Positions 18,059 through 26,803 of a DNA stretch of 64,000 nucleotides are shown in pieces (within the stretch, counting starts at the first letter, position 1; each line of letters begins with the position of its first letter). The position numbers and the translations under genes are program-made. The notes under the pieces are model-generated. The model did not search any database and was not told the origin of the DNA. It was given only the letters and a program-made list of their open reading frames with translations. The stretch is from Sphingobacterium sp. UBA7855 (GTDB lineage Bacteria; Bacteroidota; Bacteroidia; Sphingobacteriales; Sphingobacteriaceae). The DNA is taken from the NCBI GenBank assembly GCA_002500745.1, contig DLST01000006.1, forward strand, positions 179,649 to 243,648, given 5' to 3'.

Positions 18059-19285
18059 TTATTTGTTGTTGTAATAATTGCTTTCAGCGATTTTTTGTAT
18101 AGCGCTATCCTTCGTGCCGAGGTAACGGCGTGCAGCAACTACAGTACGGGTCTGGAAATCATCGTAGTTGGTGGCGTCCTTGAGCATACTATTGATCCGA
18201 ACCAAACCTGCTGCGTGAATAAAAGTGCCATTACCTATATAAAGGGCTACATGTGTGACACGAGCATTCGGATTGTTATTTTTGCCTGCAGCAAAAAACA
18301 ATAAGTCGGCCGGTTTTAAGTTTTTAAGTGCTTTCTCAGGGTCAAAATGACCTTCTTCATCCAAAATATCAATTTTTTCTCCGGCGAGTACTTGTTGCGA
18401 TGCATCTCTCGGTATCACAAAGCCGTTCATAAAGAAGCTTGTTTTGGTAAAACCACTGCAATCGACACCTTTTACTGATGTTCCACCCCATAAATAGGGA
18501 AGACCCAACATGCTTTTCGCACTGGCGATAATATTTTCTGCTGTTGGATTGCGTGTTTCAAACCAATCTTTTAGATTCAGGCTTTCTGACTTTTTAATAT
18601 AGCCCAAACGTCCATCGGGATAGGCGATCTGATAGAAATTACCTTTCTGCCCTTTGAATTGTAGGATGTCACCATACACCAGGTCAGAAACGCGCTGACT
18701 CTTTTCATTTGGTTCGGAATATGATTTGCCGAATTCTGCTGTATAGATAACTTTTTCTGCTTGCCGCCAATTGTCCAATGCAAGTTTGTCCATCGCTTCA
18801 ATGGACGAGGCCGGTACCCATGCAATATAACCGTCGGGTGTGCGGACACGATAGTCGCCACTTTTTTTCTGCAGAAGATCCACCTGTGTGCCTAATAACA
18901 CCTGGCTCGTTAACTCCGCCGCATTATCTGGGAATGTCCGCATATTCGCAACAGATAGCCGGATCACTCCAGTAGTTTTTTCGCCTACGGTGGCGTCAGG
19001 AAGAAGCTGTACTTGAATATTAGCCGCTATTTCTTTTGCTTTTTGTTCCAAAACGAATTGAGCATCTTTCTCAGTTGTTTCAATCACATATTGATTTTGT
19101 ACGACATCCGCTTTTTGAATGGCTACGATTTTGGTTCTTTTGTCAGGAGCAAATTGACTTTTTACGTTTTCTTGCAACTCTTTGACCTTGAAATACGTAG
19201 TGGAATCGAGCTGCTGCGCAGCGCTGCTGCCAATGCCAACAAGGGATGCATAAGCTAAAATAGTGAATTTTAGGGTGTTTTTCAT
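18059..19285 (-). CDS. Secreted NlpC/P60 endopeptidase with two SH3-like domains
   Basis: The ATG at 19285 starts a signal peptide (KNTLKFTILAYASLVGIGSSAAQQ); the open frame further upstream is not leader-like. The 408 residues contain two bacterial SH3-type domains (about 105-165 and 195-240) and an NlpC/P60 domain with catalytic Cys276 (VDCSGF), His345 (VTHVALYIG) and His357 (FIHAAG). The layout is that of Bacillus YkfC, which cleaves D-Glu-gamma-diamino acid bonds in murein peptides with a free L-Ala. First gene of the unit; the epimerase follows by 7 bp. The product of this enzyme, L-Ala-D-Glu, is the substrate of the next. Confidence 0.93.
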   Translation of the reverse strand: MKNTLKFTILAYASLVGIGSSAAQQLDSTTYFKVKELQENVKSQFAPDKRTKIVAIQKADVVQNQYVIETTEKDAQFVLEQKAKEIAANIQVQLLPDATVGEKTTGVIRLSVANMRTFPDNAAELTSQVLLGTQVDLLQKKSGDYRVRTPDGYIAWVPASSIEAMDKLALDNWRQAEKVIYTAEFGKSYSEPNEKSQRVSDLVYGDILQFKGQKGNFYQIAYPDGRLGYIKKSESLNLKDWFETRNPTAENIIASAKSMLGLPYLWGGTSVKGVDCSGFTKTSFFMNGFVIPRDASQQVLAGEKIDILDEEGHFDPEKALKNLKPADLLFFAAGKNNNPNARVTHVALYIGNGTFIHAAGLVRINSMLKDATNYDDFQTRTVVAARRYLGTKDSAIQKIAESNYYNNK

Positions 19286-19302
19286 GCGAATTAGTTTGTT
19301 TT

Positions 19303-19334
19303 TAAAGATAGGATTAATTCGTAATATAAGGCAA
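19303..19334 (-). promoter_or_regulatory. Probable promoter of the NlpC/P60-epimerase-SusCD unit
   Basis: On the minus strand TTG (19334-19332), a 21-bp spacer and TATCTTTA (19310-19303) match the Bacteroidetes promoter with one mismatch in the -7 element. The predicted leader is short, about 10-12 nt. Confidence 0.45.
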
Positions 19335-19676
19335 TTTTTATTGTCGATTTTTGAGTGATCTTGATAATATGTTGCTAAAAAACGAATGAGTGGGTTTAAT
19401 TTTAATAAAATCATCTAATTGCTAAAACCATTTTGTAATATTGCTTATTGATTGTAAAGTCATCGCTTCTAGATTGGTTTGATGTCTTTAAAATGCGAAA
19501 CCCTTTTCCGCGGCGAAAGTCGATTAAGTGTGTTGAGGCTATTTTGGACGGAGTATAATGCAAGGAAATCATATGTGGTCAGATGCAGTCCATGGGGAAT
19601 TTGTTGTATTTGGGAGGCTAAATCAGCTTTAAGCAATTGTTTTGCCGCAAGGTTAAACCAAGATTTTATATAAAAG
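19335..19676. other. Divergent intergenic region, no gene seen
   Basis: The rest of the gap between the divergent NlpC/P60 and glycosylasparaginase genes. Open frames here have no recognisable start, leader or motif. I could not find a convincing TAnnTTTG element for the plus-strand gene. Confidence 0.4.
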
Positions 19677-20717
19677 ATGAATAAGAAAATGAGTTCAAGA
19701 CGTAATTTTATTAAGCAAGGTTTGATGGCTGCTACGACAATGGGGGCCTTGACAGCATTTGACGCAAAAGGATTCACGAGTGCAGCAAAGGGCAGTTTGA
19801 AAAAATATCCTATCGTTATTTCCACGTGGGATTTTGGCATTGCGGCAAATAAAGCCGCCTGGAAAATATTGTCAACGGGAGGGAAAGCATTAGATGCCGT
19901 CGAACAAGGCGTCCGTGTGCCCGAAGCCGACCTGAAAAATATGACAGTTGGTAAGGGGGGCTATCCCGATCGCGATGGGCATGTCACACTCGATGCCTGC
20001 ATCATGGATTCGGACGGAAATTGTGGCGCTGTTGCCGGAATGGAAAAAATTGGACATCCAATATCTGTCGCACGCTTGGTTATGGAAAAAACACCGCATG
20101 TGATGCTTGTTGGTGAGGGGGCATTGCAATTTGCTTTGGAAAATGGTTTTAAAGAAGAAAATCTATTGACTCCAGAAGGTGAAAAGGCCTGGAAAGAGTG
20201 GTTAAAGGAGAAGAAGTACAAGCCAGTAGCCAATATCGAAAACCAGTCTTTTGCAGCGGAACGTTTGCCTGGAAACCAATATAACCACGATACGATCGGG
20301 ATGTTGGCATTGGATGCGAACGGGAATATCTCTGGTGCTTGTACCACAAGTGGCATGGCGTTCAAGATGCACGGACGCGTGGGAGATAGTCCTATTATTG
20401 GTGCTGGACTCTATGTCGATAATGAAGTTGGCGGAGCCACATCTACCGGAGTGGGGGAAGAAGTTATACGCAATGTCGGTAGTTTTTTGGTTGTCGAGTT
20501 GATGCGCCAGGGATATACGCCTGAAGATGCCTGCAAGGAAGCTGTTATGCGTATCGTGAAGAAAAAGCCTGGAATTGCCAAAGAAATCCAAGTTGGATTC
20601 TTAGCCATCAATAAAAACGGTGAATATGGTGCATATGCTTTACAACAAGGTTTTTCCTATGCCGTTTGCGACAGTGAACAGCAAGATTTACTCATCAAGG
20701 GGAAGCATTATTATTAA
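19677..20717 (+). CDS. N4-(beta-N-acetylglucosaminyl)-L-asparaginase
   Basis: Glycosylasparaginase cleaves the GlcNAc-Asn bond left after glycoprotein breakdown. The 346-residue precursor has a Tat-like leader (SSRRNFIKQGLMAA), so it is probably exported folded. The autoproteolysis site is HDT in NQYNHDTIGML, making Thr206 the new N-terminal nucleophile. Downstream CTTSGMAFKMHGRVGDSPI and GAGLYVDNEVGGATSTGVGE are the substrate-binding loops known from the Elizabethkingia enzyme. It faces away from the muropeptide unit, and may add to scavenging of peptidoglycan or glycoprotein debris. An isoaspartyl peptidase activity is the alternative, but the motifs fit glycosylasparaginase better. Confidence 0.92.
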   Translation: MNKKMSSRRNFIKQGLMAATTMGALTAFDAKGFTSAAKGSLKKYPIVISTWDFGIAANKAAWKILSTGGKALDAVEQGVRVPEADLKNMTVGKGGYPDRDGHVTLDACIMDSDGNCGAVAGMEKIGHPISVARLVMEKTPHVMLVGEGALQFALENGFKEENLLTPEGEKAWKEWLKEKKYKPVANIENQSFAAERLPGNQYNHDTIGMLALDANGNISGACTTSGMAFKMHGRVGDSPIIGAGLYVDNEVGGATSTGVGEEVIRNVGSFLVVELMRQGYTPEDACKEAVMRIVKKKPGIAKEIQVGFLAINKNGEYGAYALQQGFSYAVCDSEQQDLLIKGKHYY

Positions 20718-20866
20718 GATGAGGCGTGGCTGGTGATGACACCTTCATTTTCTGAAATCATATAGCGTAAAATTCTTTTTAGCAGCGATAGTAGGAGAGG
20801 ACATTGCAGCACCGGCATTGAGGCTGTTTGAATAATTAAATTAAAATATACAATAATATAAAAAGT

Positions 20867-21382
20867 ATGAAAGCGACATTTGGAGGAGGATGTTTTTGGT
20901 GTACAGAAGTTATTTTCCAAAACACGGAAGGGGTGACATCAGTTTTGCCGGGATATATGGGCGGACACATAGATAACCCCACTTATGAGCAGGTTTGTAC
21001 CGGTACTACGGATCATGTGGAGGTTGTTGAACTTGAATATGATGAGGAATTGGTTAATTATGAGGATCTGTTGAAAATCTTCTTTAAAACACATAATCCA
21101 ACGACATTAAACCGTCAGGGTAATGATGTGGGTACACAGTATCGATCAGTTGTATTTTATCATAACGAAGAACAGGAGATATTAGCAAAGAATTTCATTG
21201 ATGAGTTGGACCATGAAGACGTATATGAAGATCCCATTGTTACTGCAGTTGAGCCCGCTTCAACATTTTGGCTTGCCGAGAACTATCATCACAACTATTT
21301 CAACACCCATCCTGAAAATCCCTTCTGTTCGGTTGTCATTGCGCCTAAACTTCAAAAATTCTTTAAAGAATTTAAAGCATAA
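20867..21382 (+). CDS. msrA: Peptide methionine sulfoxide reductase MsrA
   Basis: Reduces methionine-S-sulfoxide in proteins. The 171-residue protein starts directly with the active-site strand KATFGGGCFWC (Cys9) and contains GYMGGHIDNPTYEQVC, HVEVVELEYD and the NDVGTQYRS signature, all conserved in MsrA. No leader, so cytosolic. A single-domain MsrA without fused MsrB. It ends 117 bp before a strong bidirectional terminator shared with parC. Confidence 0.96.
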   Translation: MKATFGGGCFWCTEVIFQNTEGVTSVLPGYMGGHIDNPTYEQVCTGTTDHVEVVELEYDEELVNYEDLLKIFFKTHNPTTLNRQGNDVGTQYRSVVFYHNEEQEILAKNFIDELDHEDVYEDPIVTAVEPASTFWLAENYHHNYFNTHPENPFCSVVIAPKLQKFFKEFKA

Positions 21383-21498
21383 AAAGACCACAGCAAAGTC
21401 TCGTCACTTTTAAAGTGCCGACAAAGGTGTATAGTAGGTGTTTTAGATATGCCACCAATGCACAATCGAATTGATGGATAGAAAATTGACAAGCATAG

Positions 21499-21530
21499 AA
21501 AAGGCTCGAACTGAACTTCGAGCCTTTTTT
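21499..21530. terminator. Bidirectional terminator between msrA and parC
   Basis: AAAAGGCTCGAA, a 6-nt loop and TTCGAGCCTTTTTT give a 12-bp stem with A-run and T-run on either side, serving both convergent genes. Confidence 0.9.
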
Positions 21531-21546
21531 ATGTACAGTATATGAT

Positions 21547-24288
21547 TTAGAACATTTCCATCTGTCCTTTATCGTCGATTTGGATATCATTTGGATTGGT
21601 TATTTCCAAGGTGATATCATCATTTTCGTTTGCGGGCTCATTCCCTTTCTGAGGAGTAGCTGTTGTGGAAGCTGTTTTTTCTACAGCAGCTTCCGTTGTT
21701 TGCGCTGTAGTGCTAGTATTTTCAGAAGTCGCCGTTACTTTGTCTTTTTGACTTAAATCTTCATCAGCAGTCAATAGGACAACTGATTTTACGGTATGAA
21801 ACGACAGACGATTTCCTTGCGCTTTTATTCCTTTTACATCGATGATTTCAGTCAAAGGTTGATCAAGCGTTTCTTCCGTTTGGGATTTGCCTTTTAAAAT
21901 ATCCAATTTGACGATGGGTTCGGTCGCATTACTCATTAATATCAATTTCGAACCTGCGTCTTCATTGATAAAGGAAATGCGCTTTCCAATAGGCTGATCG
22001 TCAAATTTAAAACGTTTGACAAAATAGGTTCCGCTTTTTCCATCTTGATGGATTACAGTATAGATGTGGTCTGGATAATATTTTTCGATGCGGATCATTT
22101 TCTCATCAAAGTGGTTGCTCAAATCAAAGTTTGATAATTCGTAGCTACCGTCCGAGAGTACTATTAATATTTTATCATCGCCATCGAACTCACCCAAATA
22201 CTGACCGCGTTCATCAGCATTTAGCCGTTTCATAATGGTGTCGTACCATATTTTTCGTCCGGCCAATGTGGATACACCGGAGCTTTTAAAGCTGATTTTT
22301 TTAACAGGGTATTTGGATACGATATTTCCTTGCGAAGCACGGCCTTTGATCGCTATTTCAGCGAAGTCCATATCAAAATTTAACTTGCGCAATTTGGTGT
22401 GCGGTTTAAGCTGTATGTTGACTACTTCAGCTTCACCGTTCGGATTGGCTGTGAAATAGAGGATTTTAGATCCTTTGGAACCTTTGGATACATCATATTC
22501 CTTATCCCGCGTGACGCCCACCACAGCGAAGCGTTTAATAAAACTGGTACCTGTTTCACCTTCTTTATAGATCGCGTTATAGATGGTCCGTTCGTCACCT
22601 TTTTTGAACACAGCAACGTGGATAATTCCCTTTCCGACAAATACTTTGTCCTGGATTTTACTGACAACGTATTTTCCGTCCTCACGGAATACAATAATGT
22701 CGTCTATATCAGAACAATCGCATACAAACTCGTCTTTCTTCATGCCCGATCCAATAAATCCTTCTTCACGATTGACATATAGTTTGGTATTTGCCAAGGC
22801 AACTTGGGTAGCTTCAACTTTGTCGAATATGCGCAGTTCGGTTTTGCGTTCACGGTCTTTACTATATTTTTCACGTAACTTTTCAAACCATGCAATGGCA
22901 TATTCTGTCAGTTGACGTAAATGCCGTTTGACTTCTTTGATCTCATTTTCCAGTGTCTTCATCATTTCGTCCGATTTTTTAACATCGAAACGTGTAATGC
23001 TGCTCATGGGTTTATCGATCAATTTCTTGTAATCTTCGGGGCGAATCTCACGATAAAATTGATCAAAGAATGGTTCAAACAAGCGATTTAGAACTTGCAC
23101 AACGGTATCGAAGTCACCTGCATTTTCGTAATCCGGATGTTTGTACATCCCTTCCTGGATAAATATTTTTAATAGACTACTGAAGAATATTTTCTCTTGA
23201 AGATCGTTCAAACGAATCTCCAATTCTCTTTTCAATAGGTTTTTAGTGTTTATGGTATTCTCGATGAGAATATCATTGACACTCATAAAATGAGGTTTTT
23301 CATCCTTGATCACACAGGTATTTGGTGATATGGAGACCTCACAGGCTGTAAAGGCATACAGGGCATCGATCGTTACATCCGGAGATATTCCGGGCGCTAA
23401 ATGCACAATGATCTCAACATTTCCTGCGGTATTGTCCTCTATTTTTTTAATCTTAATCTTCCCTTTATCGTTGGCTGTAACAACACTTTCAATAAGACCG
23501 CCGGTGGTGGTTCCGAAGGGAATTTCTGTAATGGCGAGCGTCTTTTTGTCGCGTTCCTCAATCTTTGCCCGTACACGGATTTTTCCGCCACGTTGACCTT
23601 CATTATAATTGGAGACGTCGGCCATACCACCCGTAGGAAAGTCTGGAAATATATTTGGACGTTCACCGTTTAATACCTGAATTGATCCGTCAATAAGCTC
23701 AATAAAATTGTGCGGCATGATTTTCGTCGCCAGTCCTACTGCAATCCCTTCCGCTCCTTGAGCCAATAAAAGTGGGAATTTTACCGGTAAGGTAACTGGT
23801 TCGCGATTACGGCCATCGTAACTCAATTGCCACTCTGTTGTTTCGGGATTAAAAACCACCTCATTGGCGAATTTGGATAATCTTCCCTCGATGTAACGAG
23901 GAGCAGCAGCAGAATCGCCGGTAATTGGGAAACCCCAGTTCCCCTGACAGTCGATCAAAAGGTCTTTTTGTCCCAATTGTACCATGGCATCGCCAATAGA
24001 AGCGTCACCATGAGGGTGGTATTTCATCGTATTACCGATGACGTTAGCAGCTTTATTATATCTCCCATCATCCATTTCCTTTAGGGAATGGAGGATACGA
24101 CGTTGTACGGGTTTTAAACCGTCATTAATATGGGGTACGGCTCTGTCCAAGATAACATAGGAGGCATAGTCCAAAAACCAGTTTTCGTAGAGACCCGATA
24201 AAGGTATCGTCTGACTTCCGCTTTCTGTTTTTCCTGATCCCAGGTCGTCTTGATTATCTTCCTTTGGGAAGTTTGTTTCGTCACTCAT
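21547..24288 (-). CDS. parC: DNA topoisomerase IV subunit A
   Basis: Type IIA topoisomerase breakage-reunion subunit that decatenates chromosomes. The 913 residues show LKPVQRRILHSLKEM, the quinolone-determining region KYHPHGDASIGDAM and the active-site Tyr132 in AAPRYIEGRLS, followed by a long coiled coil and a beta-pinwheel-like C-terminal domain with a T/E/A-rich low-complexity tail. The absence of a GyrA box and the GDASIGD form fit the ParC branch of Bacteroidetes. The partner parE is not next to it. The residue at the usual quinolone-contact Ser is Ala96. Confidence 0.93.
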   Translation of the reverse strand: MSDETNFPKEDNQDDLGSGKTESGSQTIPLSGLYENWFLDYASYVILDRAVPHINDGLKPVQRRILHSLKEMDDGRYNKAANVIGNTMKYHPHGDASIGDAMVQLGQKDLLIDCQGNWGFPITGDSAAAPRYIEGRLSKFANEVVFNPETTEWQLSYDGRNREPVTLPVKFPLLLAQGAEGIAVGLATKIMPHNFIELIDGSIQVLNGERPNIFPDFPTGGMADVSNYNEGQRGGKIRVRAKIEERDKKTLAITEIPFGTTTGGLIESVVTANDKGKIKIKKIEDNTAGNVEIIVHLAPGISPDVTIDALYAFTACEVSISPNTCVIKDEKPHFMSVNDILIENTINTKNLLKRELEIRLNDLQEKIFFSSLLKIFIQEGMYKHPDYENAGDFDTVVQVLNRLFEPFFDQFYREIRPEDYKKLIDKPMSSITRFDVKKSDEMMKTLENEIKEVKRHLRQLTEYAIAWFEKLREKYSKDRERKTELRIFDKVEATQVALANTKLYVNREEGFIGSGMKKDEFVCDCSDIDDIIVFREDGKYVVSKIQDKVFVGKGIIHVAVFKKGDERTIYNAIYKEGETGTSFIKRFAVVGVTRDKEYDVSKGSKGSKILYFTANPNGEAEVVNIQLKPHTKLRKLNFDMDFAEIAIKGRASQGNIVSKYPVKKISFKSSGVSTLAGRKIWYDTIMKRLNADERGQYLGEFDGDDKILIVLSDGSYELSNFDLSNHFDEKMIRIEKYYPDHIYTVIHQDGKSGTYFVKRFKFDDQPIGKRISFINEDAGSKLILMSNATEPIVKLDILKGKSQTEETLDQPLTEIIDVKGIKAQGNRLSFHTVKSVVLLTADEDLSQKDKVTATSENTSTTAQTTEAAVEKTASTTATPQKGNEPANENDDITLEITNPNDIQIDDKGQMEMF

Positions 24289-24437
24289 TTACTCAGCAAT
24301 AGATTAAATTGTACAATACAGAAATCTTCGAAATATTATTTTATTCGAACGCGTAAAAATACAAAACCATTTTGTTTTATCACAGCGAAACTATGAAAAG
24401 TTAAAAAAATTAGCTTTTAAAACTAATATAATTAGTT

Positions 24438-24995
24438 TTATAACGTATCGTGTACCAAATCATACCAATAACAGGGGATATTCCATATATCGAGATGAAA
24501 TTGCTCTGTTACCTGAAAACCGCTTTTCTCCAACACATTTCGCGACCCCTTGTTTTGGATATGTGTGATGGCATGTACATCAAAATGGGTGAGCTGTTCT
24601 CGATAATAGTGCATACAGGCTAGCGCCGCTTCAGTCGCATAGCCTTTGCCCCAGGATTCTGTTCTGAAGCGATAACCGAGATCTAGAAATCCAATCCGCC
24701 CATTTTCCAATTCGTCCATATATTTAAATCCCGTCCAGCCTATCCATTGGTTGCTTGATTTCTCAACGACCCCTAGACGACCTATACCGTATTGCTCATA
24801 TTGTTGCTGAATATAGATGATCACTTTTTTAATTTCTTCAATGGATTGTACAGGTTCGTTTTTCAGAAAAGTATGCACCTCCGGCTGTGAATCCATTGCG
24901 AAAAAATAAGCAGCATCATCCAGCTGTATCGGGCGGATAATTAAACGTTCGGTTTCAAGTATTGGTAGGTATTTTTCCATAGCTTTTTTATTCAT
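24438..24995 (-). CDS. GNAT-family N-acetyltransferase (RimJ/RimL type)
   Basis: The 185-residue protein has the RimJ/RimL pattern: ILETERLIIRPIQLDDA at the N-terminus, GRLGVVEKSSNQWIGWTGF, the acetyl-CoA loop RTESWGKGYATEAALAC and a late VLEKSGFQ. It could acetylate a protein N-terminus or a small molecule; the substrate is unknown. It is last in a unit with an ABC transporter ATPase and permease, 21 bp behind the ATPase, which may mean a role in drug or metabolite detoxification. A start at the second Met (24980) is also possible. Confidence 0.85.
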   Translation of the reverse strand: MNKKAMEKYLPILETERLIIRPIQLDDAAYFFAMDSQPEVHTFLKNEPVQSIEEIKKVIIYIQQQYEQYGIGRLGVVEKSSNQWIGWTGFKYMDELENGRIGFLDLGYRFRTESWGKGYATEAALACMHYYREQLTHFDVHAITHIQNKGSRNVLEKSGFQVTEQFHLDIWNIPCYWYDLVHDTL

Positions 24996-25016
24996 GTTGA
25001 ATGACCTGATTCGTCG

Positions 25017-25694
25017 TTATAGCCAAAGCTTATCGATATCTTTCTTCAGTATTTTTTCTTTCATTTCCTCCTCAAAGTCTCCAAACTGATCTCTTTCGAC
25101 GGATTTACTGATGTTACCAGCTTCGAGTACCAAGATTTCATCGCAGGTATCTTTTAAGGTGGAAAAGATATGGGACGAAATCAATATGATCTTTCCCATT
25201 GCTTTTAGGCGGAGAATAATCTCCGTAAGAATAATGCTGCTTTGTAGATCGATGCCATTAAAAGGTTCGTCTAGGATATAGTAATTATTGTCCTGCAGCA
25301 ACGTCGCCGTCAGCGCAAGTTTTTTTTTCATCCCTGTGGAATAAGAGCTCGCATATTCCTTCAGTGGCAATTCGAAAATATTTCTTTCACTAAGATTTTT
25401 GATCTTCTTTCCACGCGCATCTGTCAGCAGATAGATATACTCTTCACCTGTTAGCTTCGACATGAAGTAAGGGTCCGAGGTTAAGTAGCCTAAATGATTC
25501 TTTAACGGTTGCACAGCGGATGTTATAGTGCCTGAGTGCATTTCAAGTCCTGCAAGACAACGAAACAGGGTTGTTTTTCCTGCACCATTTTCGCCAACGA
25601 TGCCATATACCTTTCCACCGCTAAAGGTATAAGAGATCTCGTGGAGTACCTGATGTTGTCCAAAAGATTTACTGAGGTTCGTAAGCTCGATCAT
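25017..25694 (-). CDS. ABC transporter ATP-binding protein
   Basis: The 225 residues hold Walker A GENGAGKTTLF, the signature SSYSTGMKKKLAL, Walker B YILDEPFNGID and the switch His in LISSHIFS. The YSTGMKKKL signature is the form found in exporters of the BcrA/CcmA-like group. Its ATG overlaps the end of the permease gene by 4 bp (ATGA), so the two are translationally coupled and should form one exporter. Substrate unknown. Confidence 0.92.
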   Translation of the reverse strand: MIELTNLSKSFGQHQVLHEISYTFSGGKVYGIVGENGAGKTTLFRCLAGLEMHSGTITSAVQPLKNHLGYLTSDPYFMSKLTGEEYIYLLTDARGKKIKNLSERNIFELPLKEYASSYSTGMKKKLALTATLLQDNNYYILDEPFNGIDLQSSIILTEIILRLKAMGKIILISSHIFSTLKDTCDEILVLEAGNISKSVERDQFGDFEEEMKEKILKKDIDKLWL

Positions 25695-26605
25695 AAATGA
25701 TTTTTAAGGTTGTTGATGGCTTTAATGTAATAAAAAGGCAATAGCGCAAGTATCAATGGATAAAAGCTAAAACAAAGTATTAATGCAAAGCCTTCCGGGA
25801 AATTGATTTCTCTTGGGTAAGCGACGTATTTTAATGTAATTGCAAAAGGAAGCAGAAAAAATATACCTCCCAGCACAATGCAGGCATTGAATAACGCTGC
25901 TGGAAAGAAAAAGACGTAAATAAGGAGGAGAGGAAATGCAAATAGAAGGCATTGCAAAATTCCCCGACGAAATTTTCGCATAAGAAAGCCACTTGGTGTA
26001 TTATTGTGATTCCAAAGGTAAAAAATTGGCTCCGGTAACTGATAAAATAAAACGCAAGTGATCCCGATGCACGCGACACAAAATAAGACAAGATTGGGAT
26101 TGGCAGCATAAAAACCTATGCCAGCCAATAGATATAAAACGATTAAAAGAAGGTAACTTCGACGGAATCCGATAATAAATTCGAATGGTTTTTTTGCGAA
26201 TGGTGTCGGAATGGACTTGCCAAAAGCCTTAAATGTCAAAAATGAAAAAAGTACAGCTAATACAATCAAAAACAGTGCATATGGCCAATGACTATGAAGG
26301 AGAAGAATGACAAACGAAGGGATAACGACCAAGGCATTCTCCCAGAGTCTGATTTTATAAAAATCTCTTCTGCTGAATGTATTTTTGAGAAAATCGTTTC
26401 TATTTTTTTCAGTGAGTAGAAAAAGTAGTTGAAAATTGCCCAGTATCAGGGCGTAATAGCCAAAATTAGGGTATTGAAACAAAGCATAATAAATCAAATA
26501 GCATAACCCAAACAATAGGAGATAGGCGATCGGAACAGGTAGTCCTGTAGCTTTGATATGACGAACGAGTAATTTGTATTGGAGCTTTAAATAACTGCTT
26601 ACCAT
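25691..26605 (-). CDS. ABC transporter permease, putative
   Basis: The 304-residue protein is almost entirely hydrophobic with about eight predicted membrane spans and basic loops, and precedes an ABC ATPase with a 4-bp overlap. There is no family motif I can name; it is called a permease from topology and position. The promoter upstream puts the predicted transcription start right at the ATG, so the mRNA may be leaderless. Confidence 0.75.
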   Translation of the reverse strand: MVSSYLKLQYKLLVRHIKATGLPVPIAYLLLFGLCYLIYYALFQYPNFGYYALILGNFQLLFLLTEKNRNDFLKNTFSRRDFYKIRLWENALVVIPSFVILLLHSHWPYALFLIVLAVLFSFLTFKAFGKSIPTPFAKKPFEFIIGFRRSYLLLIVLYLLAGIGFYAANPNLVLFCVACIGITCVLFYQLPEPIFYLWNHNNTPSGFLMRKFRRGILQCLLFAFPLLLIYVFFFPAALFNACIVLGGIFFLLPFAITLKYVAYPREINFPEGFALILCFSFYPLILALLPFYYIKAINNLKNHL

Positions 26606-26612
26606 GATAAAT

Positions 26613-26644
26613 CAAACTTAGATAAATTACCTTTTATATCCAAT
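26613..26644 (-). promoter_or_regulatory. Bacteroidetes-type promoter of the ABC-GNAT unit
   Basis: On the minus strand ATTG (26644-26641), a spacer of exactly 20 bp and TAAGTTTG (26620-26613) match the consensus fully. The -7 element ends only 7 bp before the ATG. Confidence 0.7.
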
Positions 26645-26803
26645 ACAATTGTTTAGCATATAACGGCAAGTATTCGATCCGAGATGTTCTTATCGGCACT
26701 CCTGTGTGCCATGCAATTTATTGATCTTTGACGCTGTCCATTGTGAAACTGATGATAGCGGAAATGACTTTTGCCTCACATGCATTTTCGGGAACTTTAA
26801 AGG

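Noticed and set aside
18052..18138. Longer N-terminus for the dipeptide epimerase
   Set aside because: The extension overlaps the NlpC/P60 gene, and the ATG at 18051 sits 7 bp after that stop, matching family start positions.
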